Positions 46,201 to 56,411 of a stretch of 64,000 nucleotides of DNA are shown here, piece by piece. Position numbers and translations under genes: made by a program. Each line of letters opens with the position of its first letter. The stretch's first letter is position 1. The DNA is from JALYUM01 sp036688685 (GTDB lineage Bacteria; Pseudomonadota; Gammaproteobacteria; Burkholderiales; Burkholderiaceae_D). A model generated the notes under the pieces. It saw only the letters and a program-made list of their open reading frames with translations, did not search any database and was not told where the DNA came from. Location: the NCBI RefSeq assembly GCF_036688685.1, contig NZ_JAQQPS010000028.1, positions 1-64,000 of the forward strand, given 5' to 3'.

Positions 46201-47338
46201 CGCCTGGACGCATCATGCGGTAGATGGCAACACGGGCGGCCATCTGGTCGGCGGTGTCGTCAGCGCGCAGGGTTTGCGAAATGTAGGCGCCCTGGTCCAG
46301 ATCGTTGGTGTACAAGGTCTGGATTTCGGACACATCAGCGTCGCGCAGCTTGCCCATCAGGTCTTCGGTCAGTTCGTCATTCGCGTTGGCGATGACTTCA
46401 CCGGTGTCCGGATCGACGATGTTGCGAGCCAGCACGCGGCCGAGCAGGTAGTCTTCAGGCACGGAAATGTGCTTGATGCCAGCTGCGTCGATGTCGCGCA
46501 CGTGCTTGGCGTTGATACGCTTGTCTTTCGTGACGAGGGCTTTGCCGTCTTTGTCAACGATGTCGAAACGCGCAACTTCACCGCGCAGGCGTTCAGCGAC
46601 GAATTCGAGTTCGCCGCCTTCCGAGCGCAGTTTGAAATTATCAAATACGAAGAAGTTCGCCAGGATCTGTTCGTGCGTCATGCCAATGGCTTTGAGCAGA
46701 ATCGTTACTGGCATCTTGCGGCGGCGGTCGACGCGGAAGAACAAAATGTCTTTCGGGTCGAACTCGAAGTCCAGCCACGAGCCGCGGTACGGAATAATCC
46801 GTGCCGAGAACAGCAATTTACCGGACGAGTGCGTTTTGCCGCGGTCATGTTCAAAGAACACACCCGGGGAACGGTGCAACTGCGACACGATCACGCGCTC
46901 GGTGCCATTGATAACGAACGAACCGGTGGTGGTCATGAGCGGCAATTCGCCCATGTACACTTCCTGCTCTTTCATTTCTTTGACAACCGGTTTGGTTGGC
47001 GATTCCTTGTCCAGAATCACCAGGCGAACCTTGGCGCGCAGTGGCGACGCGAACGTCAGACCACGCTGTTGGCATTCCTTGACGTCGAACGCTGGCTCAC
47101 CGAGCACGTACGACAGGAATTCGAGGCGCGCAAAACCATTGTGCGACACGATAGGGAAAATCGAGGTGAAAGCCGACTGCAGGCCATCATTCTTGCGAGT
47201 AGTCGGGCCAGCACTCTCTTGCAGGAAATTCTCGTAGGATTCCAGCTGGGTAGCCAGAAGGTAGGGAACGTTGTGAACGTTGGCGCGCTTCGCGAATGAT
47301 TTGCGAATGCGTTTCTTCTCAGTAAATGAGTAGTGCAT
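43232..47338 (-). CDS. rpoB: DNA-directed RNA polymerase subunit beta
   Basis: This is the 1368-residue beta subunit of RNA polymerase, beginning [18 protein letters not shown] as in other betaproteobacteria. The rifampicin-pocket region is wild-type in appearance ([20 protein letters not shown], then [11 protein letters not shown]). The C-terminus contains [14 protein letters not shown]. ATG at 47338 is preferred over GTG two codons upstream because GGAG lies five bases before it. The gene is followed by rpoC and preceded by rplL. Confidence 0.99.
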   Translation of the reverse strand: [1368 protein letters not shown]

Positions 47339-47577
47339 GGACACTCCGTGAGTGACAGAAAGGATGAGAATTCAGGCATGACCCGTGCCGCGGACCACTG
47401 GGCATGCCTCAATTCTCGAACTGCCCGCCAGATGATAAGATGGACAACCGTACTGCTGAGCTGCTCTGACATTTGCTGCAGGGACGACAAAAGAGCCAAA
47501 GCTCAATTCCTTTCCTTTCGGATAAGAACCGCAAGCTTTGACTCCGGCGCGATGCTTTGCGCCCTTTGTTAATGCTA

Positions 47578-47949
47578 TTACTTGATCTCGGCTTTGGCGC
47601 CTGCATCTTCCAGCTTTTTCTTGCCGGCTTCTGCGTCTGCTTTCGAGATTGCTTCTTTAACGGTCTTAGGCGCGCCATCGACCAGGTCTTTCGCTTCTTT
47701 CAAGCCCAGACCGGTGATTTCACGAACTGCTTTAATGACCGAAACCTTGTTCGCGCCGAAATCCGACAGGATCAGGTTGAATTCGGTTTGCTCTTCAACA
47801 ACAGCAGCAGCAGCGCCGCCGGTTGCTGGACCAGCCATTGCAGCGGCGGAAACGCCGAATTTCTCTTCGAAAGCTTTGACCAGTTCGTTCAGGTCCATGA
47901 CGGACATTTCGGATACTGCGCTCAGGATGTCGTCTTTGCTAATTGCCAT
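47578..47949 (-). CDS. rplL: 50S ribosomal protein L7/L12
   Basis: This is a 123-residue acidic stalk protein: MAISKDDILSAVSEMSVMDL, an Ala/Gly hinge (PATGGAAAAV), and the conserved C-terminal domain with KVSVIKAVREITGLGLKEAK and DLVDGAPK. ATG at 47949 has GGAG six bases upstream. Multiple copies bind L10 to form the ribosomal stalk that recruits elongation factors. A 239-base gap to rpoB holds imperfect hairpins but no clear T-run terminator. Confidence 0.98.
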   Translation of the reverse strand: MAISKDDILSAVSEMSVMDLNELVKAFEEKFGVSAAAMAGPATGGAAAAVVEEQTEFNLILSDFGANKVSVIKAVREITGLGLKEAKDLVDGAPKTVKEAISKADAEAGKKKLEDAGAKAEIK

Positions 47950-48021
47950 TTGAAACTCCAAATATTTTAGTGTGTGTAGGGTTGGTACTTGTGAAAAAAG
48001 CTGCTTGATTCCCGGAGGGAA

Positions 48022-48570
48022 TTAAGCTGCTGGGGCTTCTTCTGCAGCAACAGGAGCTTCTTCGGCTTCTGCTGGTGCGGCGCCTTCGCCTTTTTTCGCT
48101 GCCAGAGCAGCCAGACCACGTGCAAAGCCCGAAACCGGAGCCAGCATCACGCCCAACAACTGCGCGATGAGAACGTCACGGGATGGAATGCTTGCCAACG
48201 CGGTAACAGCTGCGAGATCGAGCTGTTTACCTGCGTAGTTACCTGCCTTGATGACCAGCTTGTCGTTGGTTTTAGCGAAGTCAGCGATGACTTTAGCTGC
48301 TGCAACGGCATCGTCCGAGATCGAGTAGATCAGCGGGCCGGTCATGGCATCGGCGAGGGATGCAAACTGCGTACCTTCAACGGAGCGACGAGCGAGCGTA
48401 TTTTTCAACACACGCAGGTACACGCCTTGGGCACGCGCTTTGGCACGAAGTTGCGTCAAGTGACCAACCTGGATGCCACGATACTCAGCTACGACGATCG
48501 TTTGCGCACTTGCTACTTTTGCGGAAACTTCAGCGACGACAGCTTTTTTGTCATTCAGATTGAGACCCAC
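48022..48570 (-). CDS. rplJ: 50S ribosomal protein L10
   Basis: This 182-residue protein starts at GTG 48570 (translated MGLNLNDKKAVVAEVSAKVA). AAGGAGG lies 6 bases upstream; the in-frame TTG at 48576 abuts that site and cannot be used. The sequence has the normal L10 core (VVAEYRGIQVGHLTQLRAKA) and an Ala/Glu-rich tail. L10 is the base of the L7/L12 stalk and, with L12, represses translation of its own mRNA through the upstream leader. Confidence 0.97.
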   Translation of the reverse strand: MGLNLNDKKAVVAEVSAKVASAQTIVVAEYRGIQVGHLTQLRAKARAQGVYLRVLKNTLARRSVEGTQFASLADAMTGPLIYSISDDAVAAAKVIADFAKTNDKLVIKAGNYAGKQLDLAAVTALASIPSRDVLIAQLLGVMLAPVSGFARGLAALAAKKGEGAAPAEAEEAPVAAEEAPAA

Positions 48571-48576
48571 GGTCAA

Positions 48577-48830
48577 CCTCCTTAAATAATGCGCGGCAAA
48601 TGCCTTGCATCGGTTCGAACAACGGCGTCCGACGTCAAGAAGTACAACTGGGCGGATGAATTCACGCAGCGGGACTACAAAACTTGCTCGGGTACACCAT
48701 CTGCGTTGGGTAAGTTCTATTAACCTCCACCTGACTGCGGCTTCGGCCCAACGGTCTTTGATTGTCTGGCCGGGAAAACCCCGACCAGCCCAAAGATGCG
48801 CCCCACGAAAAACCGTGAGGACTTAATTCA
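48577..48830 (-). promoter_or_regulatory. rplJ leader region (probable L10 autoregulatory leader)
   Basis: This ~260-base gap between rplA and rplJ is rich in paired segments on the minus strand. One is a 9-bp stem (CTGGTCGGG with CCCGGCCAG around GTTTT), another is CCTCACG with CGTGGGG, followed by GGCCGAAGCCGCAGTCAGG. In other proteobacteria this position holds the L10(L12)-binding leader that controls rplJL translation. The assignment rests on position and structure, not on a covariance search. Confidence 0.5.
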
Positions 48831-48836
48831 GTGCTA

Positions 48837-49532
48837 TTAAGCCGACAGCGAACCCTGGTCGACGCGAACGCCGGCGCCCATGGTCGACGACAGAGCGATC
48901 TTGCGCAGGTACACGCCTTTCGAGGTCGTTGGCTTGGCTTTGTTCAGTGCATCGATCAGAGCGACCAGATTCGACTTCAGGTCTGCATCAGCGAACGATT
49001 TACGACCGATCGTGGCGTGGATGATACCTGCCTTGTCGGTACGGTATTGAACCTGACCGGCTTTGGCGTTTTTCACCGCGGTAGCGACGTCAGGGGTGAC
49101 GGTGCCGACCTTCGGGTTAGGCATCAGGCCGCGTGGTCCCAGGATCTGGCCCAGGGTACCGACGATACGCATGGTATCTGGCGAAGCGATGACGATATCG
49201 AAAGGCATGTCGCCGGCTTTGACGCGCTCGGCCAGGTCTTCCATACCGACGATGTCGGCGCCAGCGGCGCGAGCCTGCTCAGCTTTTTCGCCGGTTGCGA
49301 ACACAGCAACGCGAACGGTTTTGCCGGTGCCAGCTGGCAGCACGACGGAGCCGCGCACAACCTGGTCCGATTTCTTTGGGTCCACACCCAGTTGCACCGA
49401 GACGTCGATCGACTCGTTGAACTTGGCGGTAGCGAATTCTTTGATCAGCACAACAGCGCTATCGAAGGCGTACGACTTGTTGCGGTCAACTTTGGCTTTG
49501 ATCGCCTTGACGCGTTTGGACAGCTTGGCCAT
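48837..49532 (-). CDS. rplA: 50S ribosomal protein L1
   Basis: This 231-residue protein has the classic L1 signatures (VQLGVDPKKSDQVVRGSVVL, ILGPRGLMPNPKVGTVT). L1 binds 23S rRNA at the mobile stalk of the E site and in many bacteria represses the rplKA mRNA. The ATG overlaps the rplK stop codon by one base (TAATG), so the two are translationally coupled. Confidence 0.99.
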   Translation of the reverse strand: MAKLSKRVKAIKAKVDRNKSYAFDSAVVLIKEFATAKFNESIDVSVQLGVDPKKSDQVVRGSVVLPAGTGKTVRVAVFATGEKAEQARAAGADIVGMEDLAERVKAGDMPFDIVIASPDTMRIVGTLGQILGPRGLMPNPKVGTVTPDVATAVKNAKAGQVQYRTDKAGIIHATIGRKSFADADLKSNLVALIDALNKAKPTTSKGVYLRKIALSSTMGAGVRVDQGSLSA

Positions 49533-49963
49533 TAGATACCCTCCACCGTGATGCCCATCGAACGCGCGGAACCGGCGATGATGCGCACTGCAGCATCCAT
49601 GTCGGCAGCGGTCAGATCTGGCTGTTTCGTTTTTGCGATTTCTTCAGCTTGGGCGCGGGTCAGCGAACCGACTTTGTCGGTATGTGGCTTCGGCGAACCT
49701 TTGGTGATACCGGCAGCTTTTTTGATCAGGTAGGTTGCAGGTGGCGTCTTCATCACGAAGGTGAACGACTTGTCTGCGAACGCGGTGATCACGACCGGGA
49801 TAGGCATGCCTGGCTCGAGACCCTGGGTCTGGGCGTTGAACGCCTTGCAGAATTCCATGATGTTCAAGCCGCGCTGACCGAGTGCAGGTCCGATTGGTGG
49901 GGATGGGTTTGCTTTACCAGCTGCTACTTGCAGCTTGATAAAACCAATGATTTTCTTTGCCAT
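49532..49963 (-). CDS. rplK: 50S ribosomal protein L11
   Basis: This 143-residue protein has the L11 hallmarks: KLQVAAGKANPSPPIGPALG, QRGLNIMEFCKAFNAQT and the C-terminal rRNA-binding part (RIIAGSARSMGITVEG). It binds the GTPase-associated region of 23S rRNA. It follows nusG by 108 bases and overlaps rplA by one base. Confidence 0.99.
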   Translation of the reverse strand: MAKKIIGFIKLQVAAGKANPSPPIGPALGQRGLNIMEFCKAFNAQTQGLEPGMPIPVVITAFADKSFTFVMKTPPATYLIKKAAGITKGSPKPHTDKVGSLTRAQAEEIAKTKQPDLTAADMDAAVRIIAGSARSMGITVEGI

Positions 49964-50071
49964 GATTGGCTCCTATCTTGGTTTGAGTAGTAGCGCCCCA
50001 CCAACGCTATTGCTCTGGCGGGGCTCCTCTGTTCCGGATTCCGCCTTATCGCTGCGACGCTCCGGGAGCGT

Positions 50072-50737
50072 TTATACTTTTTCTACTTGCCCGAACTCCA
50101 GCTCTACTGGAGTCGCGCGGCCGAAGATTGTAACAGAAACGCGTACCTTCGACTTTTCGTAGTTGACTTCTTCGACGTTGCCGTTGAAGTCGGTGAACGG
50201 GCCGTCCTTGATCCGGACTTGCTCGCCCACTTCGTAGAGCACTTTCGGCCGTGGCTTCTCAACACCTTCCTGCATCTGCTGCATGATCTTGTCGATCTCG
50301 CGCGCAGGAATCGGGGTTGGCTTGTTCGATTTGCCGCCGATGAAACCGGTGACTTTCGCGGTGTTTTTCACCAGGTGCCAGGTTTCGTCGGTCATTTCCA
50401 TCTCGACCAATACGTAGCCCGGGAAGAAGCGACGCTCGGTGACCGATTTATGGCCATTCTTGACTTCGACGACTTCTTCGACCGGCACCAGAATCTGGCC
50501 GAACTGTTCTTGCATGCCGGCGCGTTCAACGCGCTCGGTCAGGGCGCGCATGACGCTTTTTTCCATGCCGGAATAGGCGTGAACGACATACCAGCGCTTG
50601 TTGCTGACGGGAACACTCACCGGTGCAGCAGCTTCTGGCAGCAATTCAGCAGGCACCGGCGCGCTGGCCGCTTCCTGATCTTCGGGAGCGTCTACGACTG
50701 GCTCTTCGCCAGTGTTCTCTTGCACATTTTCGCTCAT
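50072..50737 (-). CDS. nusG: Transcription elongation/antitermination factor NusG, N-terminally extended
   Basis: This 221-residue protein has the NGN domain from residue 47 (KRWYVVHAYSGMEKSVMRAL) and the C-terminal KOW domain (VRIKDGPFTDFNGNVEEVNY). About 46 residues rich in Glu, Pro and Ala precede the NGN domain, far longer than the few residues in E. coli. Its ATG overlaps the secE stop (TAATG). NusG binds RNA polymerase and links it to Rho or the ribosome. The gene order secE-nusG-rplK is canonical. Confidence 0.98.
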   Translation of the reverse strand: MSENVQENTGEEPVVDAPEDQEAASAPVPAELLPEAAAPVSVPVSNKRWYVVHAYSGMEKSVMRALTERVERAGMQEQFGQILVPVEEVVEVKNGHKSVTERRFFPGYVLVEMEMTDETWHLVKNTAKVTGFIGGKSNKPTPIPAREIDKIMQQMQEGVEKPRPKVLYEVGEQVRIKDGPFTDFNGNVEEVNYEKSKVRVSVTIFGRATPVELEFGQVEKV

Positions 50738-51126
50738 TATTGTTTCCAACCCAGAATCACGTCGTACAACAAAAATTCAAGCAGCTTGTCCGTACCCCAC
50801 AGGAACAGGGCCATCACCAGCACGAAGCCAAATACCACCAGGGTAATTTGCGTTGCTTCCTTGCGCGTCGGCCAGACGACTTTTTTGGTCTCGCGGACGG
50901 CCTCTTTGGCGAAATTCAGGAAGTCGCGACCGGTGGCGGAAGCCCATAAAAGCAGGAGAGCAATAACTAAACCAGCCACGAGTGCGCCTGCGCACATCAA
51001 AGCTGGTTTGTTCTGGCCCTTCAGGTAGAAAAACCCGACGACACCTGCAATCATGGCAACGGCCGCCAGGACGACCTTGAACTTGTCATTCGAGGTGCTG
51101 ACGGTTTGCACGGATTGATTAGACAT
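50737..51126 (-). CDS. secE: Preprotein translocase subunit SecE
   Basis: This is a 129-residue three-helix SecE of the long proteobacterial type. Two N-terminal membrane segments (VVLAAVAMIAGVVGFFYL and ALMCAGALVAGLVIALLLLW) are followed by the conserved amphipathic helix (FAKEAVRETKKVVWPTRKEA) and the third membrane helix (TLVVFGFVLVMALFLW). It stabilises SecY in the inner membrane. The stop overlaps the nusG start by one base. Confidence 0.98.
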   Translation of the reverse strand: MSNQSVQTVSTSNDKFKVVLAAVAMIAGVVGFFYLKGQNKPALMCAGALVAGLVIALLLLWASATGRDFLNFAKEAVRETKKVVWPTRKEATQITLVVFGFVLVMALFLWGTDKLLEFLLYDVILGWKQ

Positions 51127-51163
51127 ACTTTTATTTACTTTCGGTGCCCTGCACCAGAATCGG

Positions 51164-51239
51164 TGGCAGGGACGGAGGGCATCGAACCCCCAACCTTCGG
51201 TTTTGGAGACCGACGCTCTGCCAATTGAGCTACGTCCCT
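51164..51239 (-). tRNA. tRNA-Trp (CCA anticodon)
   Basis: The gene is 76 bases with an encoded 3' CCA. Acceptor AGGGACG pairs with CGTCCCT, the anticodon loop reads CTCCAAA (CCA), and the T arm is GGGGGTTCGATGCCCTC. It lies between tuf and secE, the usual betaproteobacterial position. Confidence 0.97.
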
Positions 51240-51368
51240 ACGTAAACTTTTCAGTTGAATCGACTATTTTACCAGCACTTGCCGACCACTGGCAAATAGT
51301 GATTTTTTGGACGCAGCGTGTGTTGCGTCCGAACTCATCAGGGATGGCCTGCGCCGTCCCGTCCGATA

Positions 51369-52568
<1,200 letters not shown>

Positions 52569-52648
52569 TTTAGACTCCTAACGAATGTGTTTTGCCCAGA
52601 ACGCCGGGCCATCGATGACTATGCTGCGGAACTATCTATACTCAATTC

Positions 52649-52723
<75 letters not shown>

Positions 52724-52757
52724 TTTATTGCGATGCACTACATGCATTGCATGACAC

Positions 52758-52831
52758 TGGAGCGGGTGAAGGGAATCGAACCCTCGTCGTAAGCTTGGAA
52801 GGCTTCTGCTCTACCATTGAGCTACACCCGC
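52758..52831 (-). tRNA. tRNA-Gly (TCC anticodon)
   Basis: The gene is 74 bases with an encoded CCA. Acceptor GCGGGTG pairs with CACCCGC, the anticodon loop CTTCCAA gives TCC, and the T arm is GAGGGTTCGATTCCCTT. It is part of the tRNA-Tyr-Gly-Thr-tuf cluster. Confidence 0.97.
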
Positions 52832-52871
52832 GAGGTACTTCACTTACCGCTACATCATCATGCAAAAAACT

Positions 52872-52956
<85 letters not shown>

Positions 52957-53130
52957 GCGAGGAACCGCAGAGTATGAAGCACACAAAAAATACTGTCAAC
53001 TATTTCAAATGGATCTGATCCAATTCAAACAGTTGGTGTTGCTTCGGGGCGCAATTGTAACGGCAGGGAGGCGCAGTATGCAAGGGTCGTTTCGAAAGTT
53101 TCTGAAAAAATCGACAAATGGAGGCTTCAA

Positions 53131-56100
53131 ATGAACGCCGATCCGGCGCGCTGGCCGTGGTGGCGCATTTTTTTCGCCAACCTGATCGTGGTGGCAAGCT
53201 ATCTTGCCACCCGCGCCATGCGCGAACTGCTTGACTTGCCGGCCGGTGCTGCCGTGCCGCTGTTTCCCGCAGCAGGCGTCGGGCTGGCCCTCACCGTCGT
53301 GGCTGGCTGGCGCATCCTGCCGGGCGTGGCGCTCGGTGCCCTGCTGCTCAATTTGCTGGATGTCTGGCTAGGCCTCGCCACGCCCGTCAGCGCGGCCACG
53401 ATCGTCGCCGCCGCCGCCATCACCTTCGGCTCGACGCTGCAAGCCTGGGTGGGCGCTGGCCAGGTGCGCCGTTGGATTCATCCGGCCATTGACTCGGGGC
53501 GTGACGTGCTGCGCTTTCTCATGCTCACGCCCTTGGTTTGCGCCATCAGCGCGACGATCGCCGTGCCGGCACTCGTGCTGCTTGGCCTGGTACCTCGCAG
53601 TGCGCAATGGAGCACCTGGCTCAGCTGGTGGACCGGCGACAGCATCGGTGTGCTGCTGGCCGCGCCCCTGGTATGGATCGTCTGCGGCGAACCGCGTGCC
53701 TTGTGGCGGCGGCGCAAGGGGCTGGTGGCCGTACCCTTGCTGCTGCTGGCCGGGTCGGTGTTCGCGATGTTCGAGATGGCCGTCGAATGGGAACGCGGGC
53801 AACAGTTGCAGGCCTTCCGCCTGAAAGCCCAGCAGGCAGGCGACATCATGCAGGGCGAGTTTTATGAACACGAACGATTCGTCGGCACCCTCGCGCGTTC
53901 GCTGGGCGACGCCGGCAACCGCCTCGAGCGCGACCGCTTCATGGTGGTGGCCGGCGGCTACATCGATAACCGGCGCGAACTGCGGGGCATCAACTGGGCC
54001 GCCTACGTGCGCGATGAAGAGCGCAGCGCGTTCGAAGCCTGGGTACGGCGCCAGGGGCCGCCCGACTTCACCATCCGCGAGCCGGGTGCGGACGGCAAAC
54101 TGGCGCCGGCCCGGCAGCATGACGATTATTTTCCGCTGACCTACATCATGCCGCCGACGAATTCGAGCGTGCTGGGCCTCGACTTCCTGCGCTTTCCCTC
54201 CCGTCTGCGTGCGCTGCGCCAGGCCGAAGCGAGCGGCCGCGCGGTCGCCAGTGCGCCGGTTCTGCTGGTCACGGGAGAAGGTCCCGGCATCCTCCTGTTC
54301 AAGTCGATCGGCACCAGCGAGGAACCCGATGCGCAGGTCATGCTGGTCATGGCAGGCGACGAGTTTGTGCGCCAGGCCATGCGACGCGCCGACTTCGACG
54401 AGGCGGCCGTGGAGCTGGCCGATGTCACCGAGCCGGGTGTGCCACTGACCCTGACGCAATCGGCCAGCGTGGCCGCGGACGACGAGGTGTTCCGCATTGC
54501 ACTCACCTACGGCGGACGGCGCTACCTGCTGCGCTTTGCGCCCACGGCGCCCGCCCTGCTGCAGGCCGGCGGCTGGGCCAGCTGGAGCGTGCTGACCGGC
54601 GGCCTGCTCATGACCGGCCTGCTGGGTGCGCTGATGCTGCTCATCAGCGGCGAGCGGGCCCAGATCGAAGCGCTGGTGCTGGACCGCACCGCGCGCCTGC
54701 GCGACCGCGAGGCGCGCCTGCAAGCGATCCTCGACAACGCCGCCGACGCCATCGTCACGGTCGACCGCGACGGCATGCTGGTGTCGGCCAATACCGCCAC
54801 TGCCGCGCTGTTCGGCTATCCGCCGCAGCTCTTGCCGGGACTGGCTCTCTCGGCACTGGTGCCGCCGCCCGCGGATGAAACTCTCGTGCAATTGCTGCAG
54901 CGCCTGGCGCGCGATCCCGCCGGCGAGCGCATCCAGACCGGACTGCAGCGCGGCGGCGCCAGCTTTCCGGTGGATATGTCGGTCAGCCGCGTACTGATGC
55001 CGCACGAATACCTGTATGTCTGCATCCTGCGCGACCTGACGGAACAGCAGCGTTCGCAGGCCGACATCCACCGGCTGGCCCACACCGACGCCCTCACCGG
55101 TCTGGAAAACCGGTTTGCGCTGAACCTGCGCCTGGAGCAGCAACTGGCGCACGCGCGTCGCATGCGTACCCCGCTGGCGGTGCTGTTCATCGACCTCGAC
55201 CATTTTAAAAAGATCAACGATTCGCAGGGCCACGAAGCGGGCGACAAGTTGCTGGTAGCCGCCGCCAACCGCATGCGCGACCTGCTGCGTGACGTCGATA
55301 CACTGGCGCGCCTGGGCGGCGACGAATTCATCATCGTGCTGGGCGGCCCGCTGACCCCGGACAGCGTCACCCAGATCGCCGTGCGGCTGGTGCAATCGCT
55401 GTCGAACCCGTACCAGCTGGGCGGCGCCAACGTTCACAGCGGCGCCAGCGTCGGCGTGGCGATGTACCCCGACGATGGCGAAGACAGCGCCACCCTGCTG
55501 CGCCACGCCGACACCGCCATGTACGCCGCCAAGCGCGAAGGGCGCGGCAACTTCCAGTTTTTTTCGGAGGCGATGAACGCCGCCACGCATGAACACCTGA
55601 TGCTGGAAAACCGCATGTGGGCGGCATTCGAACATGGCGACTTCGACATCTATTTGCAGGCCCAGGTCGATATCCACAGCGGCCGCGTGGTGGGCGCCGA
55701 GGTGCTGCTGCGCTGGATGGATCCCGAGATGGGCGCCATTGAACCGAGCCGGTTTATTCCCATCGCCGAAGAATGCGGCCTGATCCTGCCGCTGGGTGAC
55801 TGGGTGCTGGCGCGCACGATGGATTTGCTCGACGACTGGCAAAAGTTGGGCAACGGCATGAGCCGCCTGCGCCTGGCAGTGAATTTGTCGGCGCGCCAGT
55901 TCAGCGGCGGCGCGCTGCTGGCCAGATTGGACCAGTTGCTGGAGCAGCACCACATCGACCCGACCCTGCTGGAACTGGAAATCACGGAAACGGCGGCCAT
56001 GCAGGATCCGGAACACACCCGCCAGCTGTTGCGCGACTTGCGCACGCGCGGTTTCACGCTGGCGATCGACGATTTCGGGACCGGGTATTCGTCGCTGGCC

Positions 56101-56376
56101 TATCTGAAATTGTTTGCCATCGACCGGATCAAGATCGACCGGGGTTTTGTGCAGGATATCGAGACCAATCCGAACGATGCGGTGATTGTGGCTGCGACAA
56201 TTGCCCTGGCGCATTCGCTGGGATTGGCGGTGGTGGCCGAGGGCGTCGAGACGGATGCGCAGTGGGATTTTTTGCGCGACAAACAGGGCGATGAGGCGCA
56301 GGGTTTTCTGTTTGCCAGGCCGATGCCGCAGTGGGATTTCTGCGAGTTCATGCGGGAGCGGGTGGAGGTGGAGTGA
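53131..56376 (+). CDS. Membrane cyclic-di-GMP protein, MASE1-CHASE-PAS-GGDEF-EAL
   Basis: This is a 1081-residue protein. Residues 1-225 carry about eight hydrophobic segments of MASE1 type. Residues ~240-460 form a periplasmic CHASE-like domain (RELRGINWAAYV) closed by a membrane segment near 480-505. A PAS domain spans ~530-650 (ILDNAADAIVTVDRDGMLVS). The GGDEF domain has intact RLGGDEF at 727-733, and the EAL domain has AEVLLRW at 856-862 with DDFGTGYSSL. Both catalytic signatures look usable, so it may make or degrade cyclic-di-GMP. GGAGG lies seven bases before the ATG. It stands alone, divergent from the tRNA cluster. Confidence 0.93.
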   Translation: MNADPARWPWWRIFFANLIVVASYLATRAMRELLDLPAGAAVPLFPAAGVGLALTVVAGWRILPGVALGALLLNLLDVWLGLATPVSAATIVAAAAITFGSTLQAWVGAGQVRRWIHPAIDSGRDVLRFLMLTPLVCAISATIAVPALVLLGLVPRSAQWSTWLSWWTGDSIGVLLAAPLVWIVCGEPRALWRRRKGLVAVPLLLLAGSVFAMFEMAVEWERGQQLQAFRLKAQQAGDIMQGEFYEHERFVGTLARSLGDAGNRLERDRFMVVAGGYIDNRRELRGINWAAYVRDEERSAFEAWVRRQGPPDFTIREPGADGKLAPARQHDDYFPLTYIMPPTNSSVLGLDFLRFPSRLRALRQAEASGRAVASAPVLLVTGEGPGILLFKSIGTSEEPDAQVMLVMAGDEFVRQAMRRADFDEAAVELADVTEPGVPLTLTQSASVAADDEVFRIALTYGGRRYLLRFAPTAPALLQAGGWASWSVLTGGLLMTGLLGALMLLISGERAQIEALVLDRTARLRDREARLQAILDNAADAIVTVDRDGMLVSANTATAALFGYPPQLLPGLALSALVPPPADETLVQLLQRLARDPAGERIQTGLQRGGASFPVDMSVSRVLMPHEYLYVCILRDLTEQQRSQADIHRLAHTDALTGLENRFALNLRLEQQLAHARRMRTPLAVLFIDLDHFKKINDSQGHEAGDKLLVAAANRMRDLLRDVDTLARLGGDEFIIVLGGPLTPDSVTQIAVRLVQSLSNPYQLGGANVHSGASVGVAMYPDDGEDSATLLRHADTAMYAAKREGRGNFQFFSEAMNAATHEHLMLENRMWAAFEHGDFDIYLQAQVDIHSGRVVGAEVLLRWMDPEMGAIEPSRFIPIAEECGLILPLGDWVLARTMDLLDDWQKLGNGMSRLRLAVNLSARQFSGGALLARLDQLLEQHHIDPTLLELEITETAAMQDPEHTRQLLRDLRTRGFTLAIDDFGTGYSSLAYLKLFAIDRIKIDRGFVQDIETNPNDAVIVAATIALAHSLGLAVVAEGVETDAQWDFLRDKQGDEAQGFLFARPMPQWDFCEFMRERVEVE

Positions 56377-56411
56377 CGTACATGTTTGCGTTCACCACGG
56401 CGGTTGAAGCA

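Noticed and set aside
43322..47299. 1325-codon open frame on the plus strand opposite rpoB
   Set aside because: It is the antisense shadow of rpoB created by high GC codon bias; the composition is His/Arg/Gln-rich and no domain is recognisable.
51309..51332. Stem-loop GGACGCA/TGCGTCC between tuf and tRNA-Trp as tuf terminator
   Set aside because: On the tuf strand the stem is followed by A residues, not T residues, so it does not qualify as an intrinsic terminator.
53368..56214. 948-codon minus-strand frame opposite the GGDEF-EAL gene
   Set aside because: It is a shadow of a gene with complete MASE1, GGDEF and EAL signatures.
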